DNA of 64,000 nucleotides. It comes from JAEZPW01 sp035629075 (GTDB taxonomy: Bacteria > Acidobacteriota > Terriglobia > Terriglobales > Acidobacteriaceae). Numbering within the stretch: position 1 is the first letter of the stretch; each line of letters starts with the position of its first letter. The notes beneath the pieces are model-generated. The model was not told the origin of the DNA. It did no database searches and saw nothing but the letters and a program-made list of their open reading frames with translations. Below, piece after piece: positions 52,823 to 63,100 of this stretch. A program made the translations under genes and the position numbers. Location: assembly GCA_035629075.1 (NCBI GenBank), contig DASPIK010000109.1, forward strand, positions 48,633 to 112,632, in the 5' to 3' direction.

Positions 52823-52837
52823 TGAAAATGATTTTCA
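52823..52837. promoter_or_regulatory. Putative Fur box over the feoA start
   Basis: TGAAAATGATTTTCA is a perfect 7-1-7 inverted repeat differing at two positions from the classical Fur 7-1-7 consensus TGATAATNATTATCA. Confidence 0.65.
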
Positions 52838-53217
52838 ACTTCGCGCGTAAATCGGCTCCTGGTTCAACGGCCTCCCTGTTTGATCTGGAGGAAGGCCGCA
52901 CGGCCATTTTGGGTGACTTCGATCTGCCGGAACACTTGGCGGACCAGTTGATGAACCTGGGATTCGTTCCGGGCCTCGAGGTGAAGGTCACGCGCAGCGG
53001 TCCGGGGGGAGATCCAAGAATTTACCGCGTTGATGGAACGGAAGTGGCGCTGCGCCGAGAGTTAGCTGAGAGAATGCGAGTTTCGCAGCCTCCCGCATCG
53101 TCAGGTGTGGCACTCGAGTGCGGGGACAGAATGGCCACTCCGGTGGAGACGCGTCGATATGCGGGGCCGGAGGGGATTTCCGCACTGACTCCCAAGCTTG
53201 AAGAAGCGGGAGACTAG
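52828..53217 (+). CDS. feoA: Ferrous iron transport accessory protein FeoA
   Basis: A 129-aa protein with an SH3-like FeoA domain (about residues 16-85: SLFDLEEGRTAILGDFD, LMNLGFVPGLEVKV, VDGTEVALRRELAERM) and an extra 40-residue tail. FeoA is about 75 aa in E. coli, so both ends are extended. The inferred transcription start near 52818 favours the ATG at 52828 over an in-frame GTG at 52816, giving a very short leader. Stop and feoB start are 2 nt apart. Confidence 0.85.
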   Translation: MIFNFARKSAPGSTASLFDLEEGRTAILGDFDLPEHLADQLMNLGFVPGLEVKVTRSGPGGDPRIYRVDGTEVALRRELAERMRVSQPPASSGVALECGDRMATPVETRRYAGPEGISALTPKLEEAGD

Positions 53218-53219
53218 GC

Positions 53220-55097
53220 ATGGGCGTAATAGCGAACGCTTCGTGCCATGCGCCGAAAGCGGGAGTCCGAGAGGGCGTCGCGCGGACGGTGGCGGTAGTT
53301 GGGCCTCCAAACTCGGGCAAGACCACATTATTCAACCGGCTGACCGGACTACGGCAGAAGGTTGGCAACTTTCCTGGGGTGACGGTTGAGCACCATCTGG
53401 GTGTGGTGCGCGACGAGCACGGGCGCGAAGTCGCGCTGGTTGACCTGCCGGGCGTCTATAGTCTCAATCCCAAGTCTGAAGACGAAAGAGTCACGATTGA
53501 CGTGCTGACGGGGCGAATGCCCAGCATGACTCAACCGGACGCAATCGTCCTTGTCGTCGATTCCACCAATCTGAACCGGCACCTGGTGCTGGCGGCGCGC
53601 GTGATCGCGCTGGGACTGCCTACCTTGGTGGTGCTCAATATGGCCGACGAACTGCGAAAGCAGGGCGGCCACATCGAACCGCTGGAACTGGCGCGGCACC
53701 TTGGAACTCCTGTGGCGCTGGTGAGCGCTACGACGGGTGAGGGTATCGAAGCCGTAACGCGGTTTATGGGCGCGGATGTGGCACGGCCTAATCCGCTGGA
53801 CTTACCGGTTCTGCAGGATACGCGCGGGTGCCGAGAGTGGGCTGCCAAGATAGGGGTGAATGCTTCGTATCGTAAACCGGCAACTCCGGTTTGGACGGAG
53901 CGGCTGGATTCACTATTCCTTCACAAAGTACTTGGGCCAGTCATTTTCGCCGCTGTTGTGGTGATGGTATTCCAGACGATCTTCGCGGTCGGCCAGCCGC
54001 TGTCGGAGATGTTCCAGGAACTGCTGGATTTCACGGGGAATCGCGTTGCGGCATGGCTACCGTCGGGGTTGCTAGAGTCGCTGATCATCAATGGACTTTG
54101 GAATGGCGTGGGATCGGTACTGGTGTTCCTGCCACAGATCCTCTTGCTGTTCCTGGTGATCGGGGTACTTGAGGATTCGGGATACCTGGCGCGCGCGGCC
54201 GTGATTGCAGACAGGACGATGGCGCGTGTCGGGTTGAATGGGAAGTGCTTCATCCCGCTGCTGTCGGCTTATGCGTGCGCGGTGCCGGCGATTATGGCGA
54301 CGCGAACGATCGAGAACAAGCGCGACCGAATCGCAACGATCATGATCGCGCCGTTCATGACGTGCTCGGCCAGGTTGCCGGTCTACACGATGTTCATTGC
54401 GGCGTTCCTCCCGAACAAGGCGCTGCTTGGGCCGTTTTTGGGGACGCGGGCGGCTGCGATGCTGGGTCTCTACGCGCTGGGTTTCGTGGTGGCAGTAGTT
54501 ACGGCACGAGTCCTGAAGTCGTCGGTGCTTAAGAGCAAGGACGCGCCGTTCATGATGGAAATGCCGCCGTATCGCTGGCCGACGCTGAGGTCGCTTGGGT
54601 TGCGGCTGGTTGACCGTGGTAAGGCGTTCCTGGTGAGAGCGGGAACAGTGATCCTTGCCGTGAGCGTGATCCTGTGGGTGCTGACGAACTTCCCGATGCA
54701 CAACGGACAGCCACCGGAGATTCAGGATAGCCTAGTGGCGAAGATGGGCCATTTGATTGAACCCGCGATTGCACCACTGGGTTTTGACTGGAAGATTGGT
54801 GTCGGGCTGGTTTCGTCGATGGCGGCGCGCGAGGTCATTATTGCGACTCTCGGTACGTTGTACGGGATTGACGCGGAGTCCAATGACATCGATCTGCAAG
54901 CCGCTTTGCGGCAGGACATGACTCCGGCTGCGGCGTTGGCTCTGGTTGTATTCTTCGCGTTCGCTATGCAGTGCATGTCAACCATAGCGGTGGTGCGAAG
55001 AGAGACAAACAGTTGGAAATGGCCAGCCCTGCAGTTTGCGTATATGACCGGACTGGCGTATGCGGCGGCTTTGGTAGTTAATCAAGCCCTAGGATGA
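53220..55097 (+). CDS. feoB: Ferrous iron transporter FeoB
   Basis: A 625-aa inner-membrane protein taking up Fe2+. The cytoplasmic G domain has G1 GPPNSGKTT (about 28-36), G3 DLPG (about 77) and G4 NMAD (about 141). The membrane part (about 235-625) carries the two Gate motifs, LPQILLLFLVIGVLEDSGYLA and AREVIIATLG, plus the conserved Cys in SAYACAVPAIMATR. Shorter than E. coli FeoB (773) and no feoC follows. Operon with feoA under a Fur-like box. Confidence 0.95.
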   Translation: MGVIANASCHAPKAGVREGVARTVAVVGPPNSGKTTLFNRLTGLRQKVGNFPGVTVEHHLGVVRDEHGREVALVDLPGVYSLNPKSEDERVTIDVLTGRMPSMTQPDAIVLVVDSTNLNRHLVLAARVIALGLPTLVVLNMADELRKQGGHIEPLELARHLGTPVALVSATTGEGIEAVTRFMGADVARPNPLDLPVLQDTRGCREWAAKIGVNASYRKPATPVWTERLDSLFLHKVLGPVIFAAVVVMVFQTIFAVGQPLSEMFQELLDFTGNRVAAWLPSGLLESLIINGLWNGVGSVLVFLPQILLLFLVIGVLEDSGYLARAAVIADRTMARVGLNGKCFIPLLSAYACAVPAIMATRTIENKRDRIATIMIAPFMTCSARLPVYTMFIAAFLPNKALLGPFLGTRAAAMLGLYALGFVVAVVTARVLKSSVLKSKDAPFMMEMPPYRWPTLRSLGLRLVDRGKAFLVRAGTVILAVSVILWVLTNFPMHNGQPPEIQDSLVAKMGHLIEPAIAPLGFDWKIGVGLVSSMAAREVIIATLGTLYGIDAESNDIDLQAALRQDMTPAAALALVVFFAFAMQCMSTIAVVRRETNSWKWPALQFAYMTGLAYAAALVVNQALG

Positions 55098-55120
55098 ACT
55101 GATACTGAACTCAGTGAGGT

Positions 55121-55152
55121 GCGGCGGATCGACCCGGTCCGCCGTTGCTTTT
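55121..55152 (+). terminator. Terminator of feoAB
   Basis: CGGCGGA/TCCGCCG form a 7-bp stem with a 9-nt loop followed shortly by TTTTATTT, 24 bp past feoB. Confidence 0.75.
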
Positions 55153-55497
55153 ATTTGGGCGTCGATGGGAGTGAAACCGGTTGGGTAGCAACTGTTAGCT
55201 TTCAGCTCTTAGCTGTTAGTAGCGGGGTAGAAATCAGCCGTCAGTTCGTTCGGGCATTCACACCGACCGAAGTAGCTGCGTAAGTAGTGGGGATAGAAAT
55301 CAGCCGACAACCGTCAGCTTTCAGCCGTCAGTTCTGCGGTTTCTCAACGGAACAAGTCAGTATTAGCCCAGGTTTCATCGTGTGAGCGGCTTGTAAAAAC
55401 CCCACCCTTGCTTCGCAAGGATGGGGCACCCATCGTGGTTCTGCGTTCTCTTTAGCCCGTGGTCTTATCCCGGGAATCGATACTGATGGTCGTCGTC
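55153..55497. repeat. Non-coding gap with TCAGC microrepeats and a palindrome
   Basis: No gene seen. It holds imperfect repeats of the CAGCTTTCAGCCGTCAGTT type (55195-55335) and, at 55395-55432, the second copy of the CCCCACCCTTGCTTCGCAAG element. Confidence 0.6.
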
Positions 55498-56460
55498 TTA
55501 GTTCCCTGCTGCGGGCTGTTTGGGTTTGGGCGGGGCGAAGGGATCCTCGACCGGCTTTTCGCTATCCACCCATGCCGTGTACCAAAGGTCAACGAGCATC
55601 TGTGCTCCAGCAGTCAGACGAGCATTGACGAAGGCCACGCCTTCAGGTGTGCCCTTTTCTTTGAACGCCCCGATTTTCTCCATTTGGTAGAACTTCTCAA
55701 CCAAGCCATTGGAGGCCCAAATGTATTTGATGTAGTCGCGGAAGGGGTCTGCGACGACCTGCGGGGCTTTGACGTCCTTCGCGAAATCAAGTTGCGCAAG
55801 GTTGGCAATCACGAACTTGCTTTCGAAGTTCCAATGCGTTTCCTTGCTGGTGGTGTAGCCGTTGGGGTTGGGGCCGGTCCAACCGTTGTAGTGCACGGTG
55901 GTGTGCGTCGGGTTGGCGGCGTCGGCAACATAGTGACCGAGCCATCCGGCGTAGAAGACGGCGGACTGCTCGACCGCTTCGGTGGACTTACCGGCCGCCT
56001 GGAGTTTGCGATATTCGCGGAACGCGATCTTAAGGCGGTCGTAGATCTCCAGGGTTATGTAGGGCTGAAGGCCGACCTTCTCGGGCAGGAAATCATCGGC
56101 ACGGGTGTTTCCCGCAGCGGCTTCAAGTGCGCGCTTCGCATACATCTTCTGAATGAAGTTGTAGCGACCGACCGGTAGCTCTCCAATGCCTTCGGTGCGC
56201 TCGAGGTCAATGAAGTGATCCGGTTCCTGCGCATTCTTCACCGAGAACTCTTCCCGATGGCGCCAGCGATCGGGTTCGGGGCCGAAGTAGGCGAGGCGCT
56301 CGGTAGCTCCGCGGAAGAACGCGGGCATGGACGCGGGGATGCGCTGCGCGGCGGCACGGTTTACGGCCATGTGTCCTTCGTCGCCCCAGCCGAAGGCCAT
56401 GAGCGAGAAGCTGACCAGGATGAAAACTAGCAAAGCGATGCGGCGAATGTTGCTGGGCAT
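55498..56460 (-). CDS. Secreted S1/P1-nuclease or zinc phospholipase C-like protein
   Basis: A 320-aa protein with a signal peptide (IALLVFILVSFSLMAFG) followed at once by WGDEGH, as in S1/P1 nucleases and phospholipase C where the mature N-terminal Trp and a nearby His bind zinc. Further ligands are in EPDHFID (about 97) and GWLGHYVADAANPTH (about 172-186). The fold is a helical trinuclear-zinc hydrolase; nucleic acid versus phospholipid cannot be told by eye. The start is MPSNIRR; upstream in-frame codons make a poor signal. Confidence 0.8.
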   Translation of the reverse strand: MPSNIRRIALLVFILVSFSLMAFGWGDEGHMAVNRAAAQRIPASMPAFFRGATERLAYFGPEPDRWRHREEFSVKNAQEPDHFIDLERTEGIGELPVGRYNFIQKMYAKRALEAAAGNTRADDFLPEKVGLQPYITLEIYDRLKIAFREYRKLQAAGKSTEAVEQSAVFYAGWLGHYVADAANPTHTTVHYNGWTGPNPNGYTTSKETHWNFESKFVIANLAQLDFAKDVKAPQVVADPFRDYIKYIWASNGLVEKFYQMEKIGAFKEKGTPEGVAFVNARLTAGAQMLVDLWYTAWVDSEKPVEDPFAPPKPKQPAAGN

Positions 56461-56658
56461 GTAGTCAGTTTCGGTTTCGCCGAACCAGATTTCAACATGA
56501 ATTTCGCGTTTGCGGGCTTGAATGTCGATCGACACCTCGGTTGCAGGAGGGTCATCCAGTTACCGTAGAACTGCATCCATAGCTGCTGGCCGCCGTCAAC
56601 TCCGAGTGGCGCGAGGTGTGGCGTCCAACAAAGTTATCTACTCAGAAAAGGAGTTCAT

Positions 56659-57711
56659 ATGAGTGGAGCGGCACAACAGCCCGGAAGCTCTGACCGTCCG
56701 AACCCAGGATTGCTGATGAAGCTTTCTTTTGCATTTGCCGAGACGCAGGTGCTGCAAACAGCGACAGAACTGGACCTTTTCACGCACATTGATAACGGAT
56801 TGCACACCGCGCGCGAGTTGGCGGAGGCGAGTCACGCAAACGAACGCGGCGTCCGAATACTAGCTAACGCGCTCGTCGGGCTGAAGGTGCTGGACAAAGA
56901 CGGCGACCGGTTCTTGCTGACCGACGCAGCCAAAACATTTCTGTCGAAAAAGAGTTCCGCTTACCTTGGCGGTTGGTTCAAGCAAATAGACGAGATGAAA
57001 GCTCAATGGAGGAATTTGAACGACGTGGTGCGGACCGGACGGCCAGCTACAAAAGTCGAGGTCGAAGAACATGGAGCAGAGTTCTTCGCTCGTCTGGTCG
57101 AATCACTTTACGTGATGGGGAGTCCGGGTGCGGACGCCGGCGCGAGACATGTGGTGCAAGGTCGCCGTGGCCTGCGTGTGCTTGATATCGGGGCCGGGTC
57201 CGGTGTCTGGGGCATTCACATGGCAAAGCACGACCCCGAGGCGCGAGTCACCGTCGCTGATTTCGCACAGGTGATCGAGGTGACAAAGAAATTTGTTGCC
57301 AGGAACGCCATGACTGACCGGTTTGAATACCTGCCGGGCAATTTTCGCGAAACTGATTTCGGCGAGGCTAAGTTCGACATCGCGACACTAGGTCACATTT
57401 GTCACTCGGAAGGCCCGCAGCACACAAAAGAGTTGTTGTCGAAAATTCGGCGCGCGTTGAAGCCGGATGGACAGTTGGTAATCGGCGAGTTCCTGGTGGA
57501 TGAGGAGAGGAAGGAAAACGAATTTGGCCTGCTGTTCGCCGTGAACATGCTGGTGCATACAGAGGAGGGCGATACGTTCAGTATTACGGAACTCAGTGAA
57601 TGGTTGCGCGAGGCCGGGTTCGGCGATGTGGAAGTGATGGAAGCGCCCGCGCCGTCGCCGCTTATCATCGGCAAAGTTGCAGCAGCAAGGGAGAACAGAA
57701 AGGTCGCTTAG
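56659..57711 (+). CDS. SAM-dependent methyltransferase (O-methyltransferase type)
   Basis: A 350-aa enzyme. The N-terminal winged-helix dimerisation domain (about 15-110: LQTATELDLFTHI, GVRILANALVGLKVL) precedes the Rossmann fold with the SAM loop LDIGAGSGVWGI (about 175-186) and the acidic VTVADF (about 196). It resembles bacterial methyltransf_2 proteins of secondary metabolism. AAGGAG lies 5 nt before the ATG. Stands alone; substrate unknown. Confidence 0.87.
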   Translation: MSGAAQQPGSSDRPNPGLLMKLSFAFAETQVLQTATELDLFTHIDNGLHTARELAEASHANERGVRILANALVGLKVLDKDGDRFLLTDAAKTFLSKKSSAYLGGWFKQIDEMKAQWRNLNDVVRTGRPATKVEVEEHGAEFFARLVESLYVMGSPGADAGARHVVQGRRGLRVLDIGAGSGVWGIHMAKHDPEARVTVADFAQVIEVTKKFVARNAMTDRFEYLPGNFRETDFGEAKFDIATLGHICHSEGPQHTKELLSKIRRALKPDGQLVIGEFLVDEERKENEFGLLFAVNMLVHTEEGDTFSITELSEWLREAGFGDVEVMEAPAPSPLIIGKVAAARENRKVA

Positions 57712-57728
57712 CTTTGTTTCTGGTTCCG

Positions 57729-57752
57729 GCGCGCTCTTCGGGGCGCGCTTTT
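57729..57752 (+). terminator. Terminator of the methyltransferase gene
   Basis: GCGCGC TCTTCGGG GCGCGC hairpin followed by TTTT, 17 bp past the stop codon. Confidence 0.85.
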
Positions 57753-57759
57753 CTATGAG

Positions 57760-57792
57760 AAAAAAAAGGGCCGGCATGGGAGGATGCCGGCC
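57760..57792 (-). terminator. Minus-strand terminator
   Basis: GGCCGGCAT/ATGCCGGCC is a perfect 9-bp stem with a 6-nt loop; on the minus strand it is followed by eight T residues. It would end transcripts from the 58086-58700 gene. Nothing else is seen from 57793 to 58085. Confidence 0.8.
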
Positions 57793-58085
57793 GAGACAGA
57801 AGGTCCTGCTGAAGCCCTTGGGGGAGGGCTGCTCATGAGAGAGAGTGTGGGACACAATCGTCGGTGTCGAAAAGGGGACGGCTGAGTTTTTACGAATTCG
57901 GAACAAGCTGTAGAAACGCTTCGGAACCGAGTGATTTGAGCGTGAAACTGTAGACCGCGTCGGCAGTGGATATTCCGGATTTTGTGAACCAGTTACGCAG
58001 CATCCAGGCAGAACCACTGTGAGACTCGGGGGAGAGCCTTCGTCACGGAAGCGCCGAGCTGGAGCCCGGCGCTCCGTAATCGCTG

Positions 58086-58700
58086 CTAGTCACCACCGAA
58101 GCGGAACACGACGCCGGCGGAATATCGGAAGCTGTTCTGATGTCCGTTGGTGGTGGAGAAACCTGCACCGATGGCCTCCAGGTTGTTGAACCTGGTGTAG
58201 AGGTAATCGAGTTGCGCAGGGCGGATAGCGAAGCGGGGGCTGATACCAAGATCGAAGCCGCCGCCAAAAACCATTGCGAATTTCGTTGCACTATCAATGC
58301 CGGTGGATATGCCACCAACGATGGGGATGTCGACGTTTCCACTGACGCTGTAGCGAGCAGCACCGAACAAGGCATGTCCGAAAACAGCGTGATTGCCAAA
58401 ACGACCTGCAAGCGTTGGGCCCGCGAGGAAGGTATGCAGGTTCTGATCTGCGCTCACGGAAACGCCCGTCGTGGGCTCGGTGAAGTCAGTGCTGCGATAG
58501 TGGCCGCTGAAGTCGCCGGTGATGCCGAGATAGGGGCTCAGCCAGCCGGTCACCTGACCTTCCCAGCCGTTGAAGCCATTACCACTGCTGCGAAGATAGG
58601 AGTAGCCGCCGAAGACTTCGGCCTTGGGCGTGGTTGCGTCCCCTGCGAGCAGGCTTATGGAACAGAAGAGTACCGCGAACAGAAACAGGGTCTTACTCAT
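58086..58700 (-). CDS. Outer-membrane beta-barrel protein
   Basis: A 204-aa protein with a signal peptide (LFLFAVLFCSISLLAG) and eight or so alternating strands (VFGGYSYLRSSG, GWLSPYLGITGDFSGHY, TFLAGPTLAGRF, SFRYSAGVVFRFGGD) ending near an aromatic/hydrophobic C-terminus, as in the OmpA-like opacity-type barrels of Acidobacteria. No peptidoglycan-binding domain. Structural role or small pore is possible. Confidence 0.8.
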   Translation of the reverse strand: MSKTLFLFAVLFCSISLLAGDATTPKAEVFGGYSYLRSSGNGFNGWEGQVTGWLSPYLGITGDFSGHYRSTDFTEPTTGVSVSADQNLHTFLAGPTLAGRFGNHAVFGHALFGAARYSVSGNVDIPIVGGISTGIDSATKFAMVFGGGFDLGISPRFAIRPAQLDYLYTRFNNLEAIGAGFSTTNGHQNSFRYSAGVVFRFGGD

Positions 58701-58874
58701 TTCGCCTCCAGTTTGGGTCGGGAACCTACATGAGATGCAGGAACCAGATCTGAAGTCGGCCCATAACGTGGCGGAGGCGATCTGCGTCAGCGAAACGTTT
58801 GTTGGCTCTTGATGGTGAGGCGGCAGCGCACCTGTGCGGTGCGCTGCACGCGCGAATGTATCGCTTTTCGCTAA

Positions 58875-59504
58875 TTACGCGGCTTTGCCCACACGCGCGC
58901 TTTCACGCAAGCGCTGGTTTATCGCCTCCCAATTTACGACATTCCACCACGCGGCCAGATATTCCGGGCGGCGGTTCTGGTACTTGAGGTAGTAGGCGTG
59001 CTCCCAGACGTCGTTGCCAAAGATGGGATATTCACCATTCATCAACGGCGAATCCTGGTTCGCGGTGGAGATGATTTTGAATTCGCCATTGGCGGCGCGC
59101 ACGAGCCATACCCAACCGCTGCCAAACTGCTTGGCTCCGGTTTCGTTGAACTTGGTCTTGAAATTATCGAAGCCGTTGAAAGTGCCCCTGATGAGGTCGG
59201 CGATGTCGCCGTTAGGGTCGCCACCCCCGTTCGGTTTCATGATGTTCCAGAACATGGTGTGGTTGACATGGCCGCCACCATTGTTGCGCACAGCGGTGCG
59301 GATGTCTTCGGGGACGGAATTGATGTTCCGCAGCAGTTCCTCGGCGGATTTGTTGGCGAGATCAGAATGCTTTTCGATGGCCGCGTTCAGGTTGTTGACG
59401 TAGGCCGCGTGATGCTTGTCATGGTGCAACTGCATGGTCTGCGTGTCGATGTAGGGTTCGAGGGCCGAATAGTCGTACGGAAGCGGGGGTACCTCGTGAG
59501 CCAT
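58875..59504 (-). CDS. sodA: Superoxide dismutase (Fe/Mn)
   Basis: A 209-aa enzyme converting superoxide to peroxide and oxygen. Metal ligands: His in MQLHHDKHHAAYV (about 28), His in GGHVNHTMFW (about 83), and Asp/His in DVWEHAYYLKYQNRRP (about 170-174). The GGGHVNH and GSGWVWLV blocks are more like Mn or cambialistic forms, so the sodA label is tentative. The start is MAHEVPPLPY; upstream in-frame codons come from a GGGCCATC microrepeat. No signal peptide. Confidence 0.93.
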   Translation of the reverse strand: MAHEVPPLPYDYSALEPYIDTQTMQLHHDKHHAAYVNNLNAAIEKHSDLANKSAEELLRNINSVPEDIRTAVRNNGGGHVNHTMFWNIMKPNGGGDPNGDIADLIRGTFNGFDNFKTKFNETGAKQFGSGWVWLVRAANGEFKIISTANQDSPLMNGEYPIFGNDVWEHAYYLKYQNRRPEYLAAWWNVVNWEAINQRLRESARVGKAA

Positions 59505-60163
59505 GCTGATTACCTTCCTCCTAGTTTCAGCTGAATGGATGGCGCAACATGAGTCGAGGATGCGCAAATTTCGAAAGATCGGGCCATCGGGCCATCGGGC
59601 CATCGGGCCATCGATTCATCGAGCCATTGAAACAGGTGTTCATTGAACCATCGAGCCACCAGGCCACTACTGAGGGTTACAGGTACGTCAATAGCGCACT
59701 GCGAAGCTGACGGGGTCGATAAATGGCACCTGAAGCAACACCGGCGAACGTTTTGCACCAGTGTTGGTGCATTGAATTAAGTCAGTCCTAGCGGGGCGTT
59801 TAGGTGGGAAATTCATGAGTTTTTCATTGAGTGCGCGACCCGCCCCATGTTCTAATTCAGCTTCTCACGATTTCAGTAACAAACCATTCCTCCCCTTCGA
59901 GAAGAACCGGCAAGGGAGGGTGCGTAAGTAGCAACGAAGTTTGCTGGCGCTCAAGGTGTGTGAACAGTCGAGGGCGGTTTTTCGCCCAACTGATCCGCAA
60001 TGAGCGAAAAGGCAAGCGTGCGTAACGCAGCGGCGCGCCAGTGCTGCGCGGGAGCGCACGACGAGTAGAAAAAGAGCCCCGAGCGCGCAAGCGCCGGGGG
60101 CAAATGCTAACCGCAGTAATGAAGTGTCCTGGGAAAGTGGTTCAAGGAGACGCAGAACACGTT
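59505..60163. repeat. Non-coding gap with GGGCCATC microrepeat
   Basis: No convincing gene. 59577-59612 is a tandem GGGCCATC array decaying into CATCGAGCCA units. Around 59895-59945 lies a degenerate relative of the CCCCT...GAGGGTGCG repeat. A GC-rich GAGCGCGCAAGCGCC hairpin lies shortly before the receptor gene. Confidence 0.6.
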
Positions 60164-63100
60164 ATGAGTCACGCTTCGCGCAGCTACCTGTTAAAAACCC
60201 TACTGGTACTGATGATTTGCGCAACGTTCGCTCTTACAGCGTTCGCACAATCGACGACGGACGGCGCCATCGCAGGAACGGTGACCGACCAGTCGAAAGC
60301 GGTTGTGATGGATGCCAAGGTGACCGTGCGCAGCATCGATACTAACGCGACCAGCACCGCCACAACGGATGGCCAAGGAAAGTTCCGAATAATCAAACTG
60401 CGACCGGGCACGTATTCGGTGACAGTTGAATCGGCCAGCTTCGCTCCCGTAACGCAGCCCAAAGTCATCGTGGAAGTGGGCGCCATCACCAACCTCGAAC
60501 TGTCACTGGCTGTGGCCGGCGGCAAGGAATTACTCGAGGTCACGGCGGACGCGCCGACCGTCAACACGCAGCAGCAGGATTTCAACTCCAACATCAACCA
60601 AGACTCGATCGCGAACCTCCCGATCAACGGACGCCGCTGGTCGCAGTATGCACTGCTGACCCCGGGCGCGACGCCGGACGGCAACTTTGGTCTGATTAGC
60701 TTCCGCGGCATCAGCGGCCTGCTGAACAACAATACCGTTGACGGCGGCGACAACAACCAGGCGTTCTTCTCGGAAGAGCGTGGACGTACGCGCGCAGCGT
60801 ATGTGATCAGCCAGTCGTCAATCCGCGAGTTCCAGGTAAACACCTCGAACTACTCGGCAGAATATGGCCGCGCGGCGGGCGCGGTTGTGAATTCGGTGAC
60901 GAAGAGCGGCACGAACGCGATCCATGGTGAAGCGTTCTGGTACATCCGCGACAACGCGCTCGGCGCGACGAACCCGTTCTGGGTGAAGCCCGTGCGTCAG
61001 GCCGACAATACCTTTGTAAACGAGAAATTCAAGCCGCAGGATCGCCGCCAGCAGTTTGGTGGCAACATCGGCGGACCGCTCGTTAAGGACAAGCTGTTCT
61101 TCTTCTTCAACTACGACGGACAGCGTCGCAACTTCCCGGGCGTTGGACTGCCGGGCACGCCTGGCGTGTTCTTCGGACCGATGACAACTGCGGAACAGAC
61201 ACTGCTGGCGCAGCGCATGTATGGCATCAGTACCGCTCCGGACGCCACTCAGCTGGCGGCTGCGAAGGTAGTGTTCGACAAGTACATGGGGCTGCTGGCT
61301 GCTCAGACGGGTGAGACCCCCCGCAAAGGCAACCAGGACATCTTCTTTCCGAAATTTGACTGGCGCATCAACGACAAGCACACCTTCTCGGCAAGCTACA
61401 ACCGCATGCGTTGGAACTCGCCCGCAGGCGTGCAGACCCAGCCAACGGTTAAGTACGCGATCGACTCTTTCGGCGATGACTTCGTAAAAACGGATGTCGT
61501 CGTGGGCCGTTTGACGTCGGTTCTGAGCAACACCGCGACCAACGAATTCCGCTTCACTTGGGGTCGCGACTTCGAATTCCAGAAGAGCCAGGAACCGGTC
61601 GGAATCGAAAAAGATTTCGCGACGGCTTATGGCGGGCGTCCGCCGGCAATGTATATCAGCAGCGGCGGTGGCCTGAACATGGGGCGCGCCAACTTCCTGG
61701 AGCGCACGGCGTATCCGGACGAGAACCGCGCACAGTGGGCGGACACGATCAGCGTCTCGAAGGGCAAGCACCTGATGAAGTTCGGTGCTGACGTCAGCCG
61801 CAACAATGACCTGCTGGACAATCTTTACCGTGGCGGTGGCGACATCAGCTGGAGCAGCCGTCTCGATTTCATCTCCGACGCGTACAGACCGCTGATGTGC
61901 GGTGGCCGTGGCTGCTGGAGCAACTACTACCAGGCGTTCGGCCCAAGCCGTTTCGAATTCAATAACTGGGATTATGCCTTCTTCTTCCAGGACGACTGGC
62001 GCGTACTGCCACGGCTGACTCTCAGCTTCGGCATGCGTTACGAGTACGAGCAGTTGCCGGAAGCACAGCTCCCGAACCCGGACCTGCCGTGGACGGGCAA
62101 GCTGCCTAAGGACAACAACAACCTTGGCCCGCGCCTCGGTTTCGCACTCGACGTGTTCGGCGATGGCAAGACGTCCTTGCGCGGCGGTTACGGCATGTAC
62201 TACGGCCGTATCATTAACGCGGCTATCTTCAATGCGATCGCAACGACGGGCGTCAAGGAAGCGCAGACCGTGTACAGCTTCAAGCCGAGCACGGCTGGTG
62301 CACCGGTCTTCCCGAACGTTCTGTCGGCGGCTCCGACTGCGACCGTCACGCCTGCAGCGTTCCAGTTCGATCCGACGCTCCAGAACCCGCAGATCCACCA
62401 GATGGATTTGATCGTGGAGCGTGAAATCGCGAAGAACACGGTTGTCAGCGCCGGCTACCTGCTGAGCCTGGGCCGTCAGCTGACCAACTACATCGACACC
62501 AACATCACGAAGTCCACCAACACCGCCCAGATCCAGCTCAACGGCGGCGAACTCGACGGCTTGAAGTACTCGATGCCGTACTACGGCGCGCGTCCGAACA
62601 CCAAGTACGGCGCCATCGTCAACCTGTTCAGCAACGTGAACTCGAACTACAACGCCCTGGTTCTGCAGTTGAACCGCCGCATGACCTCGGGCTTGCAGTT
62701 CCAGAACAGCTACACCTGGTCGCACGCTCTTGACTACGGTCAGGATTCGCAGACCAGCAACACGTCATCGAAGGTATTCGATCCGTTCTGCATGAAGTGC
62801 GAATATGGCACGTCGCGCTTTGACATCCGTCACCGGTTCGTCAGCAGCGTGGTGTGGCAGCCGCAAATGTTCCAGGACAACTCGGGTCTGACCAAGGCTG
62901 TCCTGAACGGCTGGAGCATTGCTCCTATCGTCACGCTGTCGACCGGCGTTCCCTTCACGGAGAGCGTCAGCGGCTACGTATCCGGCACACTGCCTTCGGG
63001 CATGAACGGCTCGGGCGGCGGGTCGCGCATCTCGGCGATCGGACGCAACAGCTGGCGTCAGCCTTCGATCAAGAACGTGGACCTGCGCCTGTCGCGCAGC

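Noticed and set aside
59577..59612. Tandem 8-bp GGGCCATC array considered as a possible CRISPR or origin element
   Set aside because: Units are contiguous with no spacers, and no cas gene, DnaA box cluster or replication gene is near; it is a microsatellite-like array.
60818..62725. A 635-codon minus-strand frame opposite TonB receptor 3
   Set aside because: Antisense shadow: Val/Arg/Glu-rich composition with no motif, while the plus strand is clearly a TonB receptor.
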